Origin: a virus
Virus record (IMG/VR): IMGVR_UViG_3300009164_000073
Coordinates: 1-62,930 of that record
Length of the DNA stretch: 62,930 nt
Strand: one strand, 5' to 3'
Under the pieces are notes generated by a model, which had not been told where the DNA came from, did not search any database, and saw only the letters and a program-made list of their open reading frames with translations. Position 1 is the first letter of the stretch; the number at the start of each line of letters is the position of its first letter. This document shows, piece by piece, positions 30,720 through 38,683 of this stretch. The position numbers were made by a program, and so were the translations under genes.

Positions 30720-31252
30720 CCATTGTAAGTAAAAGTCCCCAACGACATTCCTTTCAGCTTGATGCTGCTAAGGAACGTGCAGTAGAAGATGGCCGGACTG
30801 AAATCCCAGAAATCTACGAACAACTGTTTAAGTCTGCCAAAGAGCAAGACGAAGCCAATCTCATAGATCCAGAGTGGCAGAAAGATAATATGGAATACGA
30901 TCTTCGCAGTAGCGAATGGATGTGTGCCAAAGTTCGAAGATCTGACACCTATGCACAAAATCTATATGCGGCTATGTGTAATATGCAGTTCCAAAAACTA
31001 GATGTTCTTCCTATTCTTAAAAATCAACGATGGAGTGCTAGTTGGCGACACGCCGGGGGCATTGTGGCAGATATGCAACAGAAGGGAGACTATATAGATT
31101 GGTACTGCTCTGGGATCGGAAACGAAGGATTAGGTAACGGAGATGTTAATGGAGATAAAGGATATGTTCCTGAAGGCCAGGTTACAGAAGAAATCCAAAT
31201 GGATCTAAAAGCATTGGGCTGGTTGCCTGTGGAGTGGGACGAAGAAGAATGA
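30716..31252 (+). CDS. Uncharacterised phage protein (178 aa)
   Basis: Acidic soluble protein; the C-terminal part (NQRWSASWRHAGGIVADMQ, GDYIDWYCSG, ALGWLPVEWDEEE) looks like a compact domain. No family assigned. ATGA overlaps on both sides with neighbouring early genes. Confidence 0.65.
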   Translation: MTIVSKSPQRHSFQLDAAKERAVEDGRTEIPEIYEQLFKSAKEQDEANLIDPEWQKDNMEYDLRSSEWMCAKVRRSDTYAQNLYAAMCNMQFQKLDVLPILKNQRWSASWRHAGGIVADMQQKGDYIDWYCSGIGNEGLGNGDVNGDKGYVPEGQVTEEIQMDLKALGWLPVEWDEEE

Positions 31253-31449
31253 GCTATATGCTTTTTGAAGTTTGGTTGCTTGATGGTATTGGCCATCAAG
31301 AACTAGTAGATACTACGGCTAGCCAAAAAGAAGCCTTTGAATTAGCCCAAACTAGTCTAACTGAAGATTGGATTGAAGCTATCGTTTATCAAGAAAACGA
31401 GGAAGGCGACAGCATTGTTATCAAACGATTCCAAAATACAGCCACTTGA
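31249..31449 (+). CDS. Small acidic uncharacterised protein (66 aa)
   Basis: Start chosen at the ATG overlapping the previous stop (ATGA); the frame is open five codons upstream. Sequence alternates hydrophobic and acidic residues (MLFEVWLLDGIG..., EDWIEAIVYQENEEGD). A new promoter begins inside its stop region. Function unknown. Confidence 0.6.
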   Translation: MSYMLFEVWLLDGIGHQELVDTTASQKEAFELAQTSLTEDWIEAIVYQENEEGDSIVIKRFQNTAT

Positions 31450-31474
31450 CATCTGTCGAAAACGATGCTATAAT
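31446..31474 (+). promoter_or_regulatory. Perfect sigma70-type promoter (TTGACA-N17-TATAAT)
   Basis: TTGACA 31446-31451, 17 bases, TATAAT 31469-31474, overlapping the previous stop codon. Drives the single gene 31508-32707. Confidence 0.88.
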
Positions 31475-31507
31475 ATAAGTATTGTTTAATTAAGTATAGG
31501 AGCAACA

Positions 31508-32707
31508 ATGGCTACAAAGACAGCAACCAAAACTCGTGTAACTAAAAAGCAAGTTACAGCCCATCGTACTCGTGCAGTTAAAGATCACAGTCCTGTTTGG
31601 GAAGGTTGCGAAACTTGGGATGACAACACATTCCATCGCCACTTCAAACGCTCAATGGACTATTATCGTCTAGAATCTGAAATCAAAACTTATAAGCCAG
31701 TCGTAGTTCGTTGGATGGAGTCAGTTGGCTGTACCAAAGAAGACATTGCGGCTTTTAAGAAAGTCAAAGACAATCGTATTAGTACCACAATGGGTGCTGT
31801 TGCTGCCTGTTTGAATCGTGGTATGACTTCACAACGTCCTGGATTTAATAGTGGACGAGACACAGCAGCCTGGATGCGAACAGAGATCGTTAAAGTTCTT
31901 GCCGAAGGCAAAAACGATATTGACGAAGATGAAGCTAAAGCAATTGAAGCTGCAAAGCCAGCAGTTTACACTCCGTCAATTCAAGAGCGTGTTCGCGAAG
32001 CAAGTTTTAAAATGACAGAGGAGATTGAAGATGCCCTTGAATCGTTTGCACAAGATCCAGAGGCGTTTGATGCCAAACAGTTCAAACTGGTAAATCTACT
32101 TCGCGGCAAACAGGCCAAAGCCGCACACGCCCGTATTATTAAAGACCTTTATGTACGACAATATGACGAGTATCTTGAAGTTGCAGAAGGAAAAGACGAG
32201 CAACTAAAAGAAGGATACAGTCATTTAAGCAAAGCACAGTTAAAAAAGATCACGGCATTTTACAGTGAAATACTGTCAGCTTGCGATATGCTGGCACAAG
32301 AAGCTAAAATTAATCGTGCGCCACGTGCTAAGAAAGCAGTGCCAGCAGACAAGATTGTTAGCAAACTGAAATATCTAAAGAGCAATGAACAGTTGAAACT
32401 GGTATCTATCAATCCGACAGATATCGTTGGTGCTAAAGAGTTGTGGGTGTTTAACGTCAAGACCCGTAAAATTGGCAAGTATGTTGCTGACGAATACAAA
32501 GACCTCAGCGTTAAAGGTACTACGATCATTGGGTTTAACGAAACACTCAGTGTCCAAAAGACCCTGCGTAAGCCTGAAGAACAGCTTAAAGAGTTCAAAG
32601 CTGCTGGCAAGGTACAGTTACGTAAGTTCTTAGATGATATTAAAGCAGTAGATATCAAGCTCAACGGTCGTGTAAACGAAGAAACGATATTACTTAAAGT
32701 ACAATAA
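31508..32707 (+). CDS. Uncharacterised early protein (399 aa)
   Basis: Basic Lys/Thr-rich N-terminus (MATKTATKTRVTKKQ), then mainly helical regions and a C-terminal beta-rich segment (ELWVFNVKTRKIGKYV, GFNETLSVQKTLRKPE). Own consensus promoter, AGGAG site and a strong terminator, so it is a highly expressed single-gene unit. Nothing identifies a catalytic activity; the basic N-terminus could touch nucleic acid (inference). Confidence 0.75.
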   Translation: MATKTATKTRVTKKQVTAHRTRAVKDHSPVWEGCETWDDNTFHRHFKRSMDYYRLESEIKTYKPVVVRWMESVGCTKEDIAAFKKVKDNRISTTMGAVAACLNRGMTSQRPGFNSGRDTAAWMRTEIVKVLAEGKNDIDEDEAKAIEAAKPAVYTPSIQERVREASFKMTEEIEDALESFAQDPEAFDAKQFKLVNLLRGKQAKAAHARIIKDLYVRQYDEYLEVAEGKDEQLKEGYSHLSKAQLKKITAFYSEILSACDMLAQEAKINRAPRAKKAVPADKIVSKLKYLKSNEQLKLVSINPTDIVGAKELWVFNVKTRKIGKYVADEYKDLSVKGTTIIGFNETLSVQKTLRKPEEQLKEFKAAGKVQLRKFLDDIKAVDIKLNGRVNEETILLKVQ

Positions 32708-32725
32708 CATAGTAAATACTCAGTA

Positions 32726-32759
32726 GAAAAGCGGGCCTTGAGCCCGCTTTTCATTTATT
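32726..32759 (+). terminator. Rho-independent terminator
   Basis: Eleven-pair stem GAAAAGCGGGC/GCCCGCTTTTC (32726-32736/32742-32752), loop CTTGA, T-rich 3' side. Ends the early gene and borders the late box at 32760. Confidence 0.9.
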
Positions 32760-32767
32760 GATAAATA
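32760..32767 (+). promoter_or_regulatory. Late promoter box GATAAATA
   Basis: Directly after the terminator; 26 bases before the ATG at 32794. A further AGTAAATA sits at 32711-32718 before the terminator. Confidence 0.7.
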
Positions 32768-32793
32768 CCTTACTAAGAGAGTATGGTAAAACT

Positions 32794-33618
32794 ATGACCA
32801 CTAAAGATAAAATCGATTCAATAACTAAAAATCTAAAAGAACTCCTGTCCAACAACGTAGGAACTACCGTTTCTAGCATTCAATTTGACGACGAGATCGT
32901 AGGCAAGGGGTTGAAATGGACTGGTAGCGGACACATCAAACAAATTGTGTATGTTGATAATCCTTCCAGATTTAGCTTTTCAGAAAGCATCGATATCGCT
33001 AAAAACAATAACCTAATGATCAACGGTGATATAGTATTATCTAGCACCGCTCTAGGCGACAATGTAAAACACAGTAATCTAACACAGCTGGGTATTTTAG
33101 AAGGACTGTTAATTGAAGGTTCAGTATCGATCAATCAACACGTTTATTTTAATGCTGAAACAAACAATCTAGGATTTGGAACAGACAATCCACGTGCTCA
33201 AATCAGCATCGTGAATAGCAGTCGTGAGACTGGTCTCGACGACAGCAAAGTAGGTACCTTTTCCAAGGACAGCTTTGATATTGTCACTGATAACATCTCA
33301 AGAATAACAGTCACTGACATAGGTGATATACAGTTTGGTAACATTAAACAGCCGTTATCGAAAGTGTCAATTCACGGGCAAGTGGCTATTAAAGTTACTA
33401 ACCCAGACCCAACTGTTGATCTACACGTTAACGGCGCTGTAAAATTCAGCGGACACTTACAGAAATATGCAGCACATCCGCCAACTTCTGGATACCATAA
33501 TGTTGGCGATATCACTTGGAACGAACAGCCAAGAATCGATTCCTATGTGGGGTGGATATGTATTACCGCAGGCGATCCCGGACGCTGGGAACCATTCGGT
33601 AAAATTGGAAATCAATAA
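32794..33618 (+). CDS. Tail-fibre-type structural protein, copy 1 (274 aa)
   Basis: Start set at the ATG giving MTTKDKIDS, matching the start of its downstream copy; the upstream frame runs into the promoter. Beta-structured, with fibre-type segments LGFGTDNPRAQISI and TVDLHVNGAVKFSG (the GIGTxxPxxxLxVxG pattern) and a Gly/Trp-rich end. Next gene is a tandem paralogue (shared TKDKIDS, SESIDIA/SESIDLA, DNT/ISRIT). Probably part of tail fibres or baseplate appendages. Confidence 0.75.
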   Translation: MTTKDKIDSITKNLKELLSNNVGTTVSSIQFDDEIVGKGLKWTGSGHIKQIVYVDNPSRFSFSESIDIAKNNNLMINGDIVLSSTALGDNVKHSNLTQLGILEGLLIEGSVSINQHVYFNAETNNLGFGTDNPRAQISIVNSSRETGLDDSKVGTFSKDSFDIVTDNISRITVTDIGDIQFGNIKQPLSKVSIHGQVAIKVTNPDPTVDLHVNGAVKFSGHLQKYAAHPPTSGYHNVGDITWNEQPRIDSYVGWICITAGDPGRWEPFGKIGNQ

Positions 33619-33620
33619 TT

Positions 33621-34436
33621 ATGACCAGTAAAGATAAAATAGATTCACTAGTTGAAGATCTCAAATCAGTTCTAGTACAGGGCTCAAATACGTTTGACGG
33701 TGACGTTGATGGTCAGGGACTACTATGGATACAACAAGATTATAACAAACAGTTTGTGTTTCATCGAAGTCCGGACAGATTCTTTTCATCAGAGAGCATA
33801 GACCTAGCCCGCGGCAAGGGTATTACTGTCGACGGAGTTCCGTTAATCAACGAGAAAGAACTAGGAACAACTATCACAAAAAGCAACCTAAAAGAGATTG
33901 GTAGATTACGAAAACTAGACGTTGATGGTCCTTTTAGTGTCAATCAATTTTTATTCTATGACCCTAACAGCGACCGATTAGGACTAGGAACAGATACTCC
34001 AAATGCAGCCTTTAGCATTTTCGATGAGGGTGTTGAGCTTGTATTAGGATCTAGAGAATACAACAAAGGTGGCATTGGTACTTTCAATCATACTCCACTT
34101 GAACTAGTTACTGATAACACTACAAGAATTACTATCACTGCTGGTGGTGACATCGAACTTGGTAATAAGAATTTTGATCAAATTAAAGTTTTAGTACGTG
34201 GATCAGTAAGCATCAACAATACCACCGTCGACCCTAGAGCAGATCTAGATGTTCAAGGTCCTGCAAAAATTAACGGAATATTACATCTTAAGAGTAACGA
34301 AGTACCTAAAACAGGTAACTTTAATCAAGGCGACATAGTCTGGAATAGTCAACCACGTTCGGGATCTAATATTGGTTGGGTCTGCACTAAATCTGGAGCG
34401 CCGGGCGTGTGGAACGCATTCGGTGACATCAAATAA
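33621..34436 (+). CDS. Tail-fibre-type structural protein, copy 2 (271 aa)
   Basis: Tandem paralogue of the preceding protein, two bases after it. Same N-terminal TSKDKIDSLVEDLKSVL, LGLGTDTPNAAFSI and DLDVQGPAKINGIL segments and a similar C-terminal GWVCTKSGAPGVW. Two related chains side by side suggest heteromeric or alternative fibres. Its end overlaps the start of the next gene by 14 bases. Confidence 0.75.
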   Translation: MTSKDKIDSLVEDLKSVLVQGSNTFDGDVDGQGLLWIQQDYNKQFVFHRSPDRFFSSESIDLARGKGITVDGVPLINEKELGTTITKSNLKEIGRLRKLDVDGPFSVNQFLFYDPNSDRLGLGTDTPNAAFSIFDEGVELVLGSREYNKGGIGTFNHTPLELVTDNTTRITITAGGDIELGNKNFDQIKVLVRGSVSINNTTVDPRADLDVQGPAKINGILHLKSNEVPKTGNFNQGDIVWNSQPRSGSNIGWVCTKSGAPGVWNAFGDIK

Positions 34437-35040
34437 AGCACTAGTCATTGGCAACGGTGAGAGCCGTAGCTCGATCGACCTAGAAAACTATCGCAACGAT
34501 TACGTTCTTGTTGGCTGTAATGCCGTGCATAGAGATCTTGATGTCGATCATCTTATCTGTTGCGATAAGAGAATGGCTGAAGAAGCTGCCAACGCTACTA
34601 GCTATCCAACTATCTATACACGAACTGATTGGATCACATACTTTAAATCAACGTACCCTAATGTAGAACAATTACCAGAACTACCATATTCTGGCACTCT
34701 CAAACAGGACCTTCCTATCAACTGGGGCAGTGGCGTTTATGCGTTACTGTTAGCGACTACATTGCCGGTCAGCACTATCACAGTTATCGGATTTGATCTT
34801 TATCCGACAAACGATACTGTTAATAACATATACAAAGACACTGTAAATTATGCTAAGTCTAGCAGTAGACCAGTTGATTATTCTTATTGGGTGTACCAAA
34901 CTGCTAAACTTATAGAACTAAATCCTAACAAGACCTTTCAATTTGTCAACAATGAAGAATGGTCTATCCCATCAGAATGGAAAAAATTTAACGTACAGAG
35001 CTTGACAATAAATAGTTTTACTAGTATACTAGTTCAATAG
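34423..35040 (+). CDS. Glycan-type enzyme or nucleotide-sugar-binding protein (205 aa)
   Basis: Start placed at the GTG at 34423, which gives TSNKALVIGNGESRSSIDL; the open frame upstream lies in the fibre gene. The VIGNGESR loop followed by VLVGCNAVHRDL and DHLICCDKRM resembles the nucleotide-binding start of sialyltransferase-like/DUF115-type proteins that handle surface glycans. Location right after fibre genes fits glycosylation of virion or host surface (inference). Assignment uncertain. Confidence 0.5.
   Translation: MTSNKALVIGNGESRSSIDLENYRNDYVLVGCNAVHRDLDVDHLICCDKRMAEEAANATSYPTIYTRTDWITYFKSTYPNVEQLPELPYSGTLKQDLPINWGSGVYALLLATTLPVSTITVIGFDLYPTNDTVNNIYKDTVNYAKSSSRPVDYSYWVYQTAKLIELNPNKTFQFVNNEEWSIPSEWKKFNVQSLTINSFTSILVQ
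35002..35030 (+). promoter_or_regulatory. Sigma70-type promoter with palindromic -10 (TTGACA-N17-TATACT)
   Basis: TTGACA 35002-35007, 17 bases, TATACT 35025-35030. The -10 box lies at the centre of a perfect 14-base palindrome, ACTAGTATACTAGT (35020-35033), a possible operator. The nonamer TATACTAGT recurs in the promoter at 36438. Confidence 0.8.
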
Positions 35041-35060
35041 ACACACACATAGAGGACTCT

Positions 35061-35165
35061 ATGGCATCATCCCTCTTTAAACATTCTGCAGTCATCAAAC
35101 TTGCTACCTATATAAAGGAGACTAGAGATGGCAAAATTTTTCTCAACAAAAACGTACGGCAATGA
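35061..35165 (+). CDS. Possible leader peptide upstream of queD (34 aa)
   Basis: Short frame with its own AGAGGA site (35051-35056) and ATG, ending 38 bases inside queD in another frame. The queD ribosome site (AAGGAG, 35116-35121) lies within it, so its translation could modulate queD. The same leader has an AGAGG/CCTCT hairpin (35051-35055/35082-35086). Speculative. Confidence 0.3.
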   Translation: MASSLFKHSAVIKLATYIKETRDGKIFLNKNVRQ

Positions 35166-35613
35166 CAGAGGTCTTAGTTGCTGCTTTAGACAATGGCGTG
35201 CCACACACAGTCATTGTTCAACACTACACGGTTATTCAATCGGTATCAAACTTGTATTTGAGTGCGATACGCTAGATGACAAAAACTGGTGTATGGACTT
35301 TGGTGGACTCAAGGAATTCAAAGCCTGGGCCGATCATATGTTCGATCACACTTTGGTGATCGCTGAAGATGATCCTCATTTAGAAGTATTCAAACAACTA
35401 AATGAAATCAAAGGTGGCTTTAACGAAAGTGGAGTATGTGACCTACGCATCGTTCCAGGAGTAGGATGTGAAATGTTTGCTAAACTTGCCTATGACAAGA
35501 TGGCTGAACTATTAGCATCAGGAGATATGCGTTACCCAATTAATCCAAGTGTTCGTATTAAAACTGTAGAAGTTTTTGAACACAATGCTAATTCGGCAAC
35601 ATACGAAGGCTAA
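35128..35613 (+). CDS. queD: 6-carboxytetrahydropterin synthase (161 aa)
   Basis: QueD/PTPS family: FRQWRATHSHCSTLHGYSIGIKL carries the zinc His residues, followed by MDFGGLKEF, MFDHTLVIAEDDPH (conserved DH pair) and VEVFEHNANSATY near the end. It converts dihydroneopterin triphosphate to 6-carboxytetrahydropterin on the way to preQ0/queuosine or 7-deazaguanine DNA bases. No QueE, QueC or FolE is seen here, so it may supplement the host or genes elsewhere. Strong AAGGAG site and own promoter. Confidence 0.9.
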   Translation: MAKFFSTKTYGNDRGLSCCFRQWRATHSHCSTLHGYSIGIKLVFECDTLDDKNWCMDFGGLKEFKAWADHMFDHTLVIAEDDPHLEVFKQLNEIKGGFNESGVCDLRIVPGVGCEMFAKLAYDKMAELLASGDMRYPINPSVRIKTVEVFEHNANSATYEG

Positions 35614-35771
35614 TGAAAAGAGTATGGCGCCTTTGGGCTAAAGCCCTAGGAGAAAAGACAGGTGCTACAGACAGCGAAGCTGATCGAATAGCACTTGTCC
35701 GGACCGTCATAGTTCTAACCTATCTTATTACAAATCTGTTTATTATCGCTGGAGTTATTAGACATTGGTAA
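35613..35771 (+). CDS. Small membrane protein (52 aa)
   Basis: ATG overlaps the queD stop (TAATG). MKRVWRLWAKALGEK start, then one membrane helix (about 32-49: VIVLTYLITNLFIIAGVI) and RHW end. I recall very similar small proteins in cyanophages and other marine T4-type phages, without known function. Its stop overlaps the TTG start of the next gene. Confidence 0.7.
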   Translation: MKRVWRLWAKALGEKTGATDSEADRIALVRTVIVLTYLITNLFIIAGVIRHW

Positions 35772-36454
35772 CTATTTTATGCGTTCGCTTCGGCAAGAAG
35801 TACGGTAAAGAATATGTAGAACGACTGCGTAATATGGTCGCTAGACATTGCACCGTTCCTTACGAGTTTGTCTGCCTAACAGACGATGATCGCCCAATCG
35901 ATGGTGTTAGATTAATTGTAGAATCAAATGCTGGCTATCAACGAGGGTGGTGGCATAAGGTTCATATGTTTAAACCTGATCTCGATGTGTCAGAAAGAGT
36001 TTTATATTTTGATCTCGACACTGTTATTATTGAAAACATTGATAAACTAGTCGACTATACCACAGAGTTCGTTGGCATCCGTGACTTCAATAGACAGTTT
36101 CATCCTAATTGGAACATACTAAACAGTTCTATTATGACCTGGTTACATCAATCCGAAAGCGATATTTGGGAAAAATTTGCGGCCAATCCACAGGCAGCGC
36201 AGACACTTGCTGGAGATCAGGATTGGATATATCGTGTGGCCAAGGATAGAATTATATATTACCCGAGAGATTGGGTTATGAGTTATAAATGGGAAATACG
36301 ATCCAAAGAAGAACTTGTGTTCATCGATGGCGTTCGTAAGTTCAAAGAGCCAAAAAATCCCGAAATCCCTAAAGACTGTAGTGTACTGGTCTTTCACGGT
36401 GATCCAAAACCAGAGGATGTAACGGATCCAGTAGTTGTTGACAACTGGCGATAA
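35765..36454 (+). CDS. Glycosyltransferase-like protein (229 aa)
   Basis: Starts at TTG (35765) with a GGAG site about ten bases upstream; no in-frame ATG offers a better start. GT-A type signs: a nucleotide-binding start VTILCVRFGKKYG, YEFVCLTDDD, and the metal-binding DXD (D83-L-D85 in YFDLDTVI). Likely transfers a sugar to a phage or host acceptor. Follows queD and the small membrane protein in one unit. A promoter for the next gene is inside its last codons. Confidence 0.7.
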   Translation: MVTILCVRFGKKYGKEYVERLRNMVARHCTVPYEFVCLTDDDRPIDGVRLIVESNAGYQRGWWHKVHMFKPDLDVSERVLYFDLDTVIIENIDKLVDYTTEFVGIRDFNRQFHPNWNILNSSIMTWLHQSESDIWEKFAANPQAAQTLAGDQDWIYRVAKDRIIYYPRDWVMSYKWEIRSKEELVFIDGVRKFKEPKNPEIPKDCSVLVFHGDPKPEDVTDPVVVDNWR

Positions 36455-36466
36455 AGGTGTTATACT
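36438..36466 (+). promoter_or_regulatory. Sigma70-type promoter (TTGACA-N17-TATACT)
   Basis: TTGACA 36438-36443, 17 bases, TATACT 36461-36466, continuing TATACTAGT as at 35025. Inverted repeat ATACT/AGTAT (36462-36466/36470-36474) covers the start site. Expected start at about 36473, the A of the next ATG. Confidence 0.82.
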
Positions 36467-36472
36467 AGTAGT

Positions 36473-36703
36473 ATGCAAATTACTACTCACCACAGTCAAA
36501 TTCGTACAATCAAACAAGACGATTCACGATTTCGCATCGTTGATAAATTTACAACCTGCGGTAGAGCGGGGTTTGAAATTTCAAAACAATGCCCGCGTGA
36601 GTACGGATTGATATTAGCCGAATGTATTGATCGGGGCTGGATCAAACCTGTGGCCTATATGACAGAACGTGAACTTCTTATTTCAGGATTATCTAATGGT
36701 TAA
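36473..36703 (+). CDS. Uncharacterised protein, probably leaderless (76 aa)
   Basis: ATG is seven bases after the -10 box, so the mRNA should have no leader. Sequence MQITTHHSQIRTIKQDDSRFRIVDKF... with one Cys pair and an amphipathic C-terminal half; no known motif. It overlaps uvsE by eight bases. Probably an early gene co-expressed with UV repair. Confidence 0.6.
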   Translation: MQITTHHSQIRTIKQDDSRFRIVDKFTTCGRAGFEISKQCPREYGLILAECIDRGWIKPVAYMTERELLISGLSNG

Positions 36704-37721
36704 ACGCATAGGCTTTGCCTGCAAATGGATCGATGGCCCGTCACAGATCGATGGTATCAAACAAAAAGACGACTGCAAACAGTATAATACAGGCAGTACT
36801 ACCGTTGCCTGGTTAAATAGACAGACAACAGAAGTTGCAGAACAAAAGCTCTGGGACCTAATGGTAGGTAACATCGAAAGTGTTCGCAAACTTGTTGAAA
36901 AGGTAGGAACACTTGATGAAAATCTTAGAATGGTACGACTCAGTAGCGATATCCTTCCTGTCTACACTGAGCCTACTTGGGGCCGGTTTTGGCGGGATTC
37001 CGATGTACGAGCCTATTGCGAGAGAGCATTTCTCACCGTCGGCGATTTGGCTCGCCAGAATAATGTTCGGCTTAGTATGCACCCTGGGCAGTTTACTGTG
37101 CTGGCATCTGATTCAGATGATATTGTAAATAGATCAATTGAAGAATTTGAATACCACGTGGATATGGCTCGCTGGATGGGCTATGGTAAAACGTTTCAAG
37201 ACTTTAAAATCAATGTGCATATCGCAGGCCGAAGAGGCCCAATGGGAATACGTGCTGCATTGGGCAGGATGACACCCGAAGCTCGAAATACTCTTACAAT
37301 CGAAAACGATGAAATGACTTGGGGTATCGAAGACAGTATCGAATTAGTTAATGATTGTGCGTTAGTTCTTGACATCCACCACCATTGGGTTAAGACTGGA
37401 GAATATATTGAAGCAAATGACGACCGTGTTAAAAAGGTTATTGATAGTTGGCGTGGTGTTCGCCCTGTGCTACATTATAGTGTCAGTAGGGAGGACATAC
37501 TTGTTGGACACCCCACAGATAGCGCACCCGTTCTTGAGACATTACTTCTAGAAGGATACAAAAAGCAAAAGCTCAGAGCACATTCAAACTTTTACTGGAA
37601 TCCAGTAGTGAATGAATGGGCACTGAGCTTTAGAGATTCACACGATATAATGTGCGAAAGCAAGGCTAAGAATTTAGCCAGCTTTGCTCTCTACCAACAA
37701 TCTTTAAGCCTGGGGCTTTGA
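36696..37721 (+). CDS. uvsE: UV damage endonuclease UvsE/UvdE (341 aa)
   Basis: UvdE TIM-barrel family: RIGFACKWI start, LSMHPGQF (metal ligand region), IENDEMTWG, LDIHHHW and VLHYS segments. The enzyme nicks DNA 5' of UV photoproducts and other lesions, starting repair without light. Start set at the ATG overlapping the previous gene; the upstream frame adds nine residues. Length is normal. The 3' end overlaps the convergent gene at 37704 by 18 bases. Confidence 0.93.
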   Translation: MVKRIGFACKWIDGPSQIDGIKQKDDCKQYNTGSTTVAWLNRQTTEVAEQKLWDLMVGNIESVRKLVEKVGTLDENLRMVRLSSDILPVYTEPTWGRFWRDSDVRAYCERAFLTVGDLARQNNVRLSMHPGQFTVLASDSDDIVNRSIEEFEYHVDMARWMGYGKTFQDFKINVHIAGRRGPMGIRAALGRMTPEARNTLTIENDEMTWGIEDSIELVNDCALVLDIHHHWVKTGEYIEANDDRVKKVIDSWRGVRPVLHYSVSREDILVGHPTDSAPVLETLLLEGYKKQKLRAHSNFYWNPVVNEWALSFRDSHDIMCESKAKNLASFALYQQSLSLGL

Positions 37722-37946
37722 TTTTGGTTTGCGTGGCGCTTTTTTAGGTGCAGCTGGCTTTTGACCTGCTGGCTTTTTAGGCGCTGGCTTCTTTGCAGGT
37801 TTAGCAATTGATGTAACAACAGCTTCAGAAGCTTTTTCCGCTACAGGAGTAGGTGCAACTGGTGCTTCTACTTTGTATGGAACTTCTGGTGCTGTAGTAG
37901 CTTCTGCTGGCTTAGAACCAAATAGTTTTTTAATAAATCCGATCAT
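37704..37946 (-). CDS. Lys/Pro/Ala-rich basic protein (80 aa)
   Basis: N-terminal MIGFIKKLFG amphipathic segment, then a Pro/Ala/Val linker and a strongly basic Lys/Pro/Ala tail (repeats like KKPAPKKPAG). Resembles histone-like or nucleoid-type tails; it could bind DNA or a membrane through the N-terminus. AAGGAGA site and late box upstream, so a late protein with a leader. Function unknown. Confidence 0.7.
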   Translation of the reverse strand: MIGFIKKLFGSKPAEATTAPEVPYKVEAPVAPTPVAEKASEAVVTSIAKPAKKPAPKKPAGQKPAAPKKAPRKPKSKPQA

Positions 37947-37968
37947 ATCGAAATCTCCTTAGGAGTTT

Positions 37969-37976
37969 TATTTACT
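37969..37976 (-). promoter_or_regulatory. Late promoter box AGTAAATA (minus strand)
   Basis: 22 bases before the ATG at 37946, leaving room for the AAGGAGA site; divergent from the plus-strand box at 37989. Confidence 0.6.
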
Positions 37977-37988
37977 TCAATTTGCAGG

Positions 37989-37996
37989 CTTAAATA
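37989..37996 (+). promoter_or_regulatory. Late promoter box CTTAAATA
   Basis: Five bases (CAAAT) before the ATG of iscU at 38002; implies a leaderless iscU-iscA mRNA. Confidence 0.65.
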
Positions 37997-38001
37997 CAAA
38001 T

Positions 38002-38385
38002 ATGGCATATTCAGACAAAGTTATCGATCATTACGAAAACCCGAGAAACGTTGGATCTTTTCCAAAAGACGATCCTAGTGTTGGCACGGGTATGGTTGGC
38101 GCTCCTGCTTGTGGCGATGTAATGAAACTACAAATAAAGGTGAACGACAATGGCATTATTGAGGACGCAAAATTTAAAACTTACGGTTGCGGTTCAGCGA
38201 TTGCTTCGTCGTCATTGGTTACGGAATGGCTTAAAGGGAAGACGCTGGACGAGGCAGGAACAATTAAGAATGCTGAAATCGCTACAGAATTGGCGTTGCC
38301 CCCAGTTAAAATACATTGTTCCATCCTTGCAGAAGATGCTATCAAGGCGGCTGTAAATGATTACCGTAACCGACACAGCATATAA
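38002..38385 (+). CDS. iscU: Fe-S cluster assembly scaffold IscU (127 aa)
   Basis: Nearly full match to IscU architecture, with residues at the E. coli positions: C37, D39, C63, H105 and C106 for cluster assembly, and LPPVK at 99-103, the motif recognised by the HscA chaperone. It builds [2Fe-2S]/[4Fe-4S] clusters with host IscS. 29-base overlap with iscA. Late, leaderless expression coincides with that of the seven radical SAM proteins, which each need at least one [4Fe-4S] cluster (inference). Probably acquired from a proteobacterium. Confidence 0.95.
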   Translation: MAYSDKVIDHYENPRNVGSFPKDDPSVGTGMVGAPACGDVMKLQIKVNDNGIIEDAKFKTYGCGSAIASSSLVTEWLKGKTLDEAGTIKNAEIATELALPPVKIHCSILAEDAIKAAVNDYRNRHSI

Positions 38386-38683
38386 AAAGATCAAACAGAA
38401 TTTAGAAAAGCGCGGCAAAGGTGTCGGAATTCGGTTAGGTGTAAAAACCACAGGCTGTAGTGGATTGGCATACACTATAGAATATGTAGATGCGTACACA
38501 GCAGAACCAGGTGTAACCAATTATGCCCAACGAGATTTTGTTGTGTTAGTAGATGCAAAGAGTTTAGCCTATCTAAACGGGCTAACAGTAGATTGGGTTC
38601 GCAACGGACTCAACGAAGGGTTTGACTTTGTCAATCCAAATGAACGTGATCGCTGTGGGTGTGGCGAATCGTTTAGAGTCTAG
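38357..38683 (+). CDS. iscA: A-type Fe-S carrier IscA/SufA/ErpA (108 aa)
   Basis: A-type carrier with the three cluster cysteines C34 (TTGCSGLAY), C100 and C102 (CGCGESF), normal length. It passes Fe-S clusters from IscU to target proteins. Starts inside iscU (29-base overlap), so the two are co-translated. Its TAG shares CTAG with the convergent gene stop at 38680. Confidence 0.95.
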   Translation: MITVTDTAYKKIKQNLEKRGKGVGIRLGVKTTGCSGLAYTIEYVDAYTAEPGVTNYAQRDFVVLVDAKSLAYLNGLTVDWVRNGLNEGFDFVNPNERDRCGCGESFRV

